NCBI RefSeq assembly: GCF_000513935.1
Contig: NZ_KI911327.1
Coordinates: 65,870 to 129,869 of the forward strand
Direction: 5' to 3'
DNA length: 64,000 bases
From: Mesorhizobium sp. WSM3626
GTDB lineage: Bacteria; Pseudomonadota; Alphaproteobacteria; Rhizobiales; Rhizobiaceae
The position numbers were made by a program, and so were the translations under genes. Positions 59,891-64,000 of the stretch are shown piece after piece (the stretch's first letter is position 1; every line of letters starts with the position of its first letter). The notes under the pieces are model-generated. The model had not been told where the DNA came from. It saw only the letters and a program-made list of their open reading frames with translations, and made no database searches.

Positions 59891-60310
59891 TCAGAGGGTT
59901 TTGCGCAGGAAGATGCGGGCGGCGTCGTGAAGGCCAAACTCAACCCTGCCAAATTCCTCGTAGCCGTGGCGGACATAGAAGCCGGGCGCCTGGAAGCTGC
60001 TGGTCTCGACCACCGCACGTTGGCAGCCGCGCTCCCTCGCTTCCGCTTCCACGGCAGCGAGCAGGCGGCTGCCATGTGATCTGCCTCGAATGCTTTCAGG
60101 CACGAAGAACATGTCGAGGAACAGCAAGCCGAGTTCGGTCCTGCCCCACAGGCCGCCAAGGATGTTTCCCGAGGTGTCGCGCAAGACGGCGCCGATCGGC
60201 ACGCGGTCGTCAACGCCGGTTTTGGCCACATTGTAGCGATAGAGGGCGGAGCCCGCCTCCGCCTTGGCGCGCCCATTCCCCCTGACCAGCTGAACGTGGA
60301 TGTCTGGCAT
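59891..60310 (-). CDS. GNAT-family N-acetyltransferase
   Basis: This 139-residue protein has the GNAT fold: FLDMFFVPESIRGRSHGSRL, with the R-G-x-G/S acetyl-CoA pyrophosphate loop (RGRSHGS), then LLAAVEAEARERGCQRAVVE and APGFYVRHGYEEFGRVEFG. It could acetylate a small amine or antibiotic; the substrate is unknown. The ATG at 60308-60310 begins MPDIHVQLVR. It lies between paoC and a LysE-type exporter. Confidence 0.85.
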   Translation of the reverse strand: MPDIHVQLVRGNGRAKAEAGSALYRYNVAKTGVDDRVPIGAVLRDTSGNILGGLWGRTELGLLFLDMFFVPESIRGRSHGSRLLAAVEAEARERGCQRAVVETSSFQAPGFYVRHGYEEFGRVEFGLHDAARIFLRKTL

Positions 60311-60380
60311 TTGGTGTTCCGTGGCCGCAGCCTCGAGACCGGTGTCGGATCGGATCCTGTTCTCTCTTGAAAGGTCCGTG

Positions 60381-61010
60381 CTATTTACCGCCTCCGACGG
60401 CCATCCGGACGCCAAGACCGACGATGCAGCAGCCAGCTATCCGCTGCTGCCAAAGCCTGATGCCCGGCCGCCGCATGATCCATTCGCCCAGTATGCCGGA
60501 TGCGACTGCGTAGGTGCCCAGAACCAGTACGCCGGTCAGTTTCTGGGTCGCGCCAAGCAACAGCATCTGCAGCCAGACCGAGCCGCGGGTCGGATCGACG
60601 AACTGAGGCAGAAAGGCGATCATGAAGGTCATGGGCCAGGGATTTATGAGATTGGCGACCATGCCTTCGCGCATCGCGGCGAGCGGCCCCACGCGCCTGA
60701 TCTGATCGACCTCCAGGTCCTCCTTCGTCCCGGACAGTAAACGTATGCCCAGCCAGACCAGATAGGCTGCTCCGGCCCAGCGGAGCGCATCGAACGCCAG
60801 TGGCGATGCACGCAACAGCGAGGAGACACCCAGGGCGATTGGAGGCAATTGCACCAACCCAGCGCCCAATGTCATTCCCACGACCGTAAACAGCGCCGTG
60901 CCACGCCCTTGCCCGATGCCACGGGCCATCACAAGCATGCTGTCGGGGCCAGGTGGCATCTGCAACAGGATCACGGTACCGACAAAGGCAAACCAGAGAT
61001 GGGTATCCAT
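60381..61010 (-). CDS. LysE/RhtB-family amino-acid exporter
   Basis: This 209-residue inner-membrane transporter has the LysE pattern: a starting helix with FAFVGTVILLQMPPGPDSML, then RGIGQGRGTALFTVVGMTLG, SPLAFDALRWAGAAYLVWLG, LGIRLLSG, INPWPMTFMIAFLPQFVDP and a C-terminal helix. Six helices are predicted. It probably exports an amino acid or homoserine lactone. It is near the GNAT gene, and the spacing (70 bases) allows an operon. Confidence 0.88.
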   Translation of the reverse strand: MDTHLWFAFVGTVILLQMPPGPDSMLVMARGIGQGRGTALFTVVGMTLGAGLVQLPPIALGVSSLLRASPLAFDALRWAGAAYLVWLGIRLLSGTKEDLEVDQIRRVGPLAAMREGMVANLINPWPMTFMIAFLPQFVDPTRGSVWLQMLLLGATQKLTGVLVLGTYAVASGILGEWIMRRPGIRLWQQRIAGCCIVGLGVRMAVGGGK

Positions 61011-61184
61011 TCTCGTTCCTCCGCCTTGAATCTGGCTTACTTTTCAACCTTCGGGCTCTGCTTCCCATGCTTTTGCATGAGACGTTGATCGGACAATGAG
61101 GTCGAGCCTGGCCTGCAATTTCGGCTGGGTCGCGAGAGGCTCCTTGACCTTCGGAACCTTGTCGAATAGCTAGGGCATGCGTGC

Positions 61185-61258
61185 GCGGGTATGGTGAAAT
61201 GGTATCACATGAGCCTTCCAAGCTCTTGGTGCGGGTTCGATTCCCGCTACCCGCTCCA
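61185..61258 (+). tRNA. tRNA-Gly, anticodon TCC
   Basis: A 74-base tRNA with encoded CCA. The acceptor GCGGGTA/TACCCGC closes it, the D arm is GTGAAATGGTATCAC, the anticodon loop CTTCCAA gives anticodon TCC, and the T arm is CGGGT TCGATTC CCGCT. It marks the right edge of the accessory block and lies 2.2 kb before tuf. Confidence 0.95.
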
Positions 61259-61336
61259 GGTTTCCAGTGACACCGTCGGCAAGCCGAAACACTGCGCGGC
61301 AAGCGCGCAGCGCTTCAGGCATCGGTGTGCGCCGCG

Positions 61337-61801
61337 CTAGCTGTTGAACGCTGACGCGACCTGGTGCTGTTGCGGCATCTGGCCGTTCGGCGTCAGCTTG
61401 TCGACGATGCCGGGCAGGGCCGCGGATAGTTGCTTGAGCAGTTCCTGCTCGTCGAGCCCTGTCCGTTGGGCGATTTCGCGAATGACCTGCGGTCCAATCG
61501 CGTTGCCCAGCTCATTGGCGTTGATCGACTGGTTCTGCCCTGTGCCGACCCAGGAGTCGGCGACATTGCCATGGCCGGCGTTCTTGAGCTTGTCGAGCAG
61601 GCCGCCCAGTCCGCCGAGCAGGCCGCCGTCACCGGACGCGGTTCCGACGGGTGTGGGATCGGCCGGCGCGGGAGCTTGAGGCTGCTCCGGCTGTTCGGCA
61701 CTTCTGCCGCTCAGCATCTTTCCGACCAGCAGGGCACCGAGCGCGATCATCAGCGGTTTGGTGATGTTGCCGCCGGGAACGGCGTTGTCAAAAAGTCCCA
61801 T
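61337..61801 (-). CDS. YidB-family (DUF937) protein
   Basis: This 154-residue protein has the YidB/DUF937 layout: MGLFDNAVPGGNITKPLMIA, a Gly/Leu-rich segment GLLGGLGGLLDKLKNAGHG, DSWVGTGQNQSINANELG and AQRTGLDEQELLKQLSAALP, ending DKLTPNGQMPQ. The family has no known activity. ATG at 61799-61801 was chosen over an upstream start because MGLFD is the usual beginning. It is divergent from GlsB-like. Confidence 0.88.
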   Translation of the reverse strand: MGLFDNAVPGGNITKPLMIALGALLVGKMLSGRSAEQPEQPQAPAPADPTPVGTASGDGGLLGGLGGLLDKLKNAGHGNVADSWVGTGQNQSINANELGNAIGPQVIREIAQRTGLDEQELLKQLSAALPGIVDKLTPNGQMPQQHQVASAFNS

Positions 61802-61930
61802 AGTGGATCCTCCATCTAGCCAAGCCCGGCCCATCGTCAACAATGACGCAATCGGGCGGAATTTCAACCTGGCTTGTGGTTTTGACATTCATATGAAAAT
61901 GTCCGGTTGGCGGAGGGATGGAGAGGAAAA

Positions 61931-62188
61931 ATGGGTATCATCAGCTGGATCATTCTCGGCGTCATCGCCGGCTTCATAGGCAGCAAGATCGTCAACAAGA
62001 CCGGTCAGGGCATGATCATGGATATCGTGCTCGGCATTGTCGGTGCCATCGTAGGGGGCCTGATCTTCAGTGCCTTCGGTGCTTCGGGCGTCACCGGGCT
62101 CAACATCTACAGCCTGATCGTCGCGGTCGTGGGCGCCGTCGTGGTGTTGTGGGCCTACCATCAGTTCGCGGGCAAGCGTACCATCTAG
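61931..62188 (+). CDS. GlsB/YeaQ/YmgE-family membrane protein
   Basis: This 85-residue membrane protein has three predicted helices: IISWIILGVIAGFIGSKIV (about 3-22), IMDIVLGIVGAIVGGLIFS (28-47) and IYSLIVAVVGAVVVLWAYHQ (59-78). The Gly-rich helix pairs fit the transglycosylase-associated (YeaQ/GlsB) family, whose members are often stress-induced. ATG at 61931 follows GAGAGGAAAA. It shares a divergent promoter region with the YidB-like gene. Confidence 0.88.
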   Translation: MGIISWIILGVIAGFIGSKIVNKTGQGMIMDIVLGIVGAIVGGLIFSAFGASGVTGLNIYSLIVAVVGAVVVLWAYHQFAGKRTI

Positions 62189-62193
62189 ACGTG

Positions 62194-62217
62194 TCGGCAG
62201 ATTGCCAGTTCTGCCGA
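62194..62217 (+). terminator. Terminator-like hairpin after the GlsB-like gene
   Basis: A perfect 8-bp stem TCGGCAGA / TCTGCCGA with an 8-base loop begins six bases after the stop. No T tract follows, so it may be a weak or Rho-assisted terminator. Confidence 0.4.
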
Positions 62218-62298
62218 ATCCTGAATTGCGATAATCCGCCGTCGGTGCTGCCTGCACTCACGGTGTTGGAACCTACAATGCCGGTGCGCCGCCGCGGA

Positions 62299-63186
62299 TC
62301 AGGCGACCACGGCCAGCCTACGCTTGCGCTGGTCCAGCGACACGATGGTCAACCCACTGCAGACGACCAGCAGGATGCCGCAGACCGCCAGTGCATTGGG
62401 GAATTGCCCGAACACCAGCAGGCCCGAAATGACGGCCCAGACCGTGAAGCAGTAGTAGAAAGGCGCTACCGCTCCGGTCGGCCCGACGCGATAGGCCATG
62501 AAGATGAAGAAGTGGCCGAAGATCAGGAAGAAACCGGCTCCCGCCATCAGCAGCAGGTGGTGCGCCTCCGGCGCTACCCAGCGCTCGGAAACCAGATGCG
62601 CGGCGCCGGCGCCGATCAGGACCACGACGACAGCCGAGATCGCCACGATCATTCCTGGCACTTCGGCGGTGATCTTGCGGCCGGCCAGATCGCGGGCGGC
62701 GGCGAATGTCGCGTTGCCTAGCGCCAGCAAGGCGTAGACCGAAATGCCTTGCATGGTCGGCTGCGCCACCATCAGCGCGCCGATGAAGCCCAGCCCGATC
62801 AGCGCCATGCGCTGGCCGCCGATGCGCTCGCCAAACAGGATCGAGGATCCGACCAGCATCAGCAGCGGCGTGATCTGCCCCAGCGCGGTGGAATCGGCGA
62901 TCTGCATGTTGGCAAGCGCGACGACATAACAGAGGATCGCCGCCAATTCGAGCAGGTTCCTGCGCAGCACCCGCTTGTCGAAGATCAGCGGGATCTGCTT
63001 GCCGTAGCCGAGCGCAAACAGCAGCGGAAAGCCCCACAGCGTTGCCGCGGCACCACGCAGGAAGAGCACTTCGTAGGACGGCAAGCCCGTAGTGGCGAGC
63101 TTCATCATCGTGTCGTTGACCAGATATGACCCGGTCGAGACGATCATGAACAGAGGGCCGCGAATGGCAGTCGGGATGAAATGCAT
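62299..63186 (-). CDS. EamA/DMT-family transporter
   Basis: This 295-residue inner-membrane protein has ten predicted helices in two EamA repeats, with IRGPLFMIVSTGSYLVNDTM, VLFLRGAAATLWGFPLLFAL, ADSTALGQITPLLMLVGSSI, ALIGLGFIGALMVAQPT and VGPTGAVAPFYYCFTVWAVI. Family members export metabolites or drugs; the substrate is unknown. Length is normal. It is divergent from tuf across a 293-base gap. Confidence 0.88.
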   Translation of the reverse strand: MHFIPTAIRGPLFMIVSTGSYLVNDTMMKLATTGLPSYEVLFLRGAAATLWGFPLLFALGYGKQIPLIFDKRVLRRNLLELAAILCYVVALANMQIADSTALGQITPLLMLVGSSILFGERIGGQRMALIGLGFIGALMVAQPTMQGISVYALLALGNATFAAARDLAGRKITAEVPGMIVAISAVVVVLIGAGAAHLVSERWVAPEAHHLLLMAGAGFFLIFGHFFIFMAYRVGPTGAVAPFYYCFTVWAVISGLLVFGQFPNALAVCGILLVVCSGLTIVSLDQRKRRLAVVA

Positions 63187-63479
63187 CGGCGCAGGAAATC
63201 AGACCAGGATCGCCGCCGCAATGGGCCATGGGCCGCCGGCAGATCCGACAGCGACAGATACGCAGACCTGCGGAATCCTCCCATTGTTCCGTCGGACCTT
63301 CGCCCATTCCCTTTTCAACGGGGGGTCCCTATATCAGCGCCATATCCCCGCAATCGGATCAAGGGTTCTGGCGAGTGAGATGGCGTCCGGGCAAAAGACG
63401 CTTGTGTTTTTTGGCCTTTCTCGCTAATCGCCCCGCATTCGACTGAACTGAAGGTCCAGGCCGTCCAAGGAAAGAGACT

Positions 63480-64000
63480 ATGGCAAAAGGTAAATTCGAG
63501 CGCACTAAGCCTCATGTGAACATCGGCACGATTGGTCACGTCGACCATGGCAAGACGTCGCTGACGGCTGCGATCACCAAGTATTTTGGCGAATACAAGC
63601 GCTATGACCAGATCGACGCGGCGCCGGAAGAGAAGGCGCGCGGCATCACGATCTCGACGGCTCACGTCGAATACGAGACGGCCAACCGCCACTACGCGCA
63701 TGTCGACTGCCCCGGCCACGCCGACTATGTGAAGAACATGATCACCGGTGCCGCGCAGATGGACGGCGCGATCCTGGTCGTGTCGGCCGCCGACGGCCCG
63801 ATGCCGCAGACCCGCGAGCACATCCTGCTTGCCCGTCAGGTCGGCGTGCCGTCGATCGTGGTGTTCCTGAACAAGGTCGACCAGGTCGACGACGCCGAGC
63901 TGCTCGAACTGGTCGAGCTCGAGGTTCGCGAACTTTTGTCGAAGAACGAATTCCCCGGCGACGACATTCCGATCGTCAAGGGTTCGGCGCTGGCAGCGCT
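63480..64000 (+). CDS. tuf: Elongation factor Tu, N-terminal part
   Basis: The first 173 codons of EF-Tu run off the right edge. The start ATG at 63480 follows AAAGAG. G-domain motifs are GTIGHVDHGKTSLTAA (P loop), ARGITISTAHVEYET (switch I region), DCPGHADYVKNM (switch II) and NKVDQVDD (base recognition). The factor brings aminoacyl-tRNA to the ribosome. It sits downstream of tRNA-Gly, as in the ancestral tRNA-tuf order. Confidence 0.98.
   Translation, partial: MAKGKFERTKPHVNIGTIGHVDHGKTSLTAAITKYFGEYKRYDQIDAAPEEKARGITISTAHVEYETANRHYAHVDCPGHADYVKNMITGAAQMDGAILVVSAADGPMPQTREHILLARQVGVPSIVVFLNKVDQVDDAELLELVELEVRELLSKNEFPGDDIPIVKGSALAA

Noticed and set aside
46395..61184. tRNA-Tyr as an attachment site of an integrated element
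   Set aside because: I looked for a copy of the tRNA 3' end and for an integrase gene and found neither. The block may still be acquired, but not by an evident tRNA-targeted integrase.
1..64000. Insertion sequences, transposases, rRNA genes, prophage
   Set aside because: None was recognised by motif anywhere in the window on either strand.

Overview
The window reads as a stretch of chromosome from a Mesorhizobium-like alphaproteobacterium (Hyphomicrobiales). This rests on the GC-rich codon use, complex I accessory protein NDUFA12, a DUF2155 protein, an alphaproteobacterial RNase E with a large acidic insert, the rne-amidase-mrcA-prfB block, a BA14K-type peptide, and a Thr-Tyr-Gly tRNA series leading to tuf. 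No database search was possible. Names rest on motifs, length and neighbours read from the sequence.

The first 27 kb is mostly housekeeping. It holds the 3' end of recJ, a lone unknown membrane protein, a patatin, hisI-folE, a NifU-like scaffold, panB-panC, NDUFA12 and DUF2155, then the minus-strand run aroQ-accB-accC-aat, a DsbA-like oxidoreductase and an M48 metalloprotease. An aminotransferase and glutaminase follow, then RNase E, an N-acetylmuramoyl-L-alanine amidase, PBP1A and prfB. prfB carries a classic programmed +1 frameshift. Several secreted or lipid-anchored envelope proteins follow.

From 27.5 to 34.3 kb lies a compact two-way cluster. A DegT-type aminotransferase and a B12-binding radical SAM enzyme face left. 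A methyltransferase, a left-handed beta-helix acyltransferase, a five-bladed-propeller glycosidase-like protein, a glycosyltransferase-like protein and a WbqC-family protein face right. Most junctions are tight or overlapping. This is the best candidate for an undescribed pathway, probably making or modifying an unusual amino sugar or glycoconjugate.

From 34 to 46 kb come a DEAD-box helicase, NAD kinase, a DUF2569 membrane protein, tRNA-Thr, small secreted peptides with duplicated leaders, an IclR regulator divergent from a complete glyoxylate-to-glycerate route (gcl-hyi-glxR), rlmB and tRNA-Tyr. Between tRNA-Tyr (46.3 kb) and tRNA-Gly (61.2 kb) lies an accessory block. It contains a membrane-fused multicopper oxidase, a frameshifted DUF1772 gene, a lipoprotein/hydrolase/DUF427/cysteine-hydrolase run, an EmrAB-type efflux pair whose HlyD gene has an in-frame stop, and a periplasmic PaoABC-type molybdenum aldehyde oxidoreductase. 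The window ends with YidB-like and GlsB-like proteins, an EamA exporter and the start of tuf. The order Thr(TGT), Tyr(GTA), Gly(TCC), tuf matches the classic thrU-tyrU-glyT-tufB locus, here spread over 25 kb.
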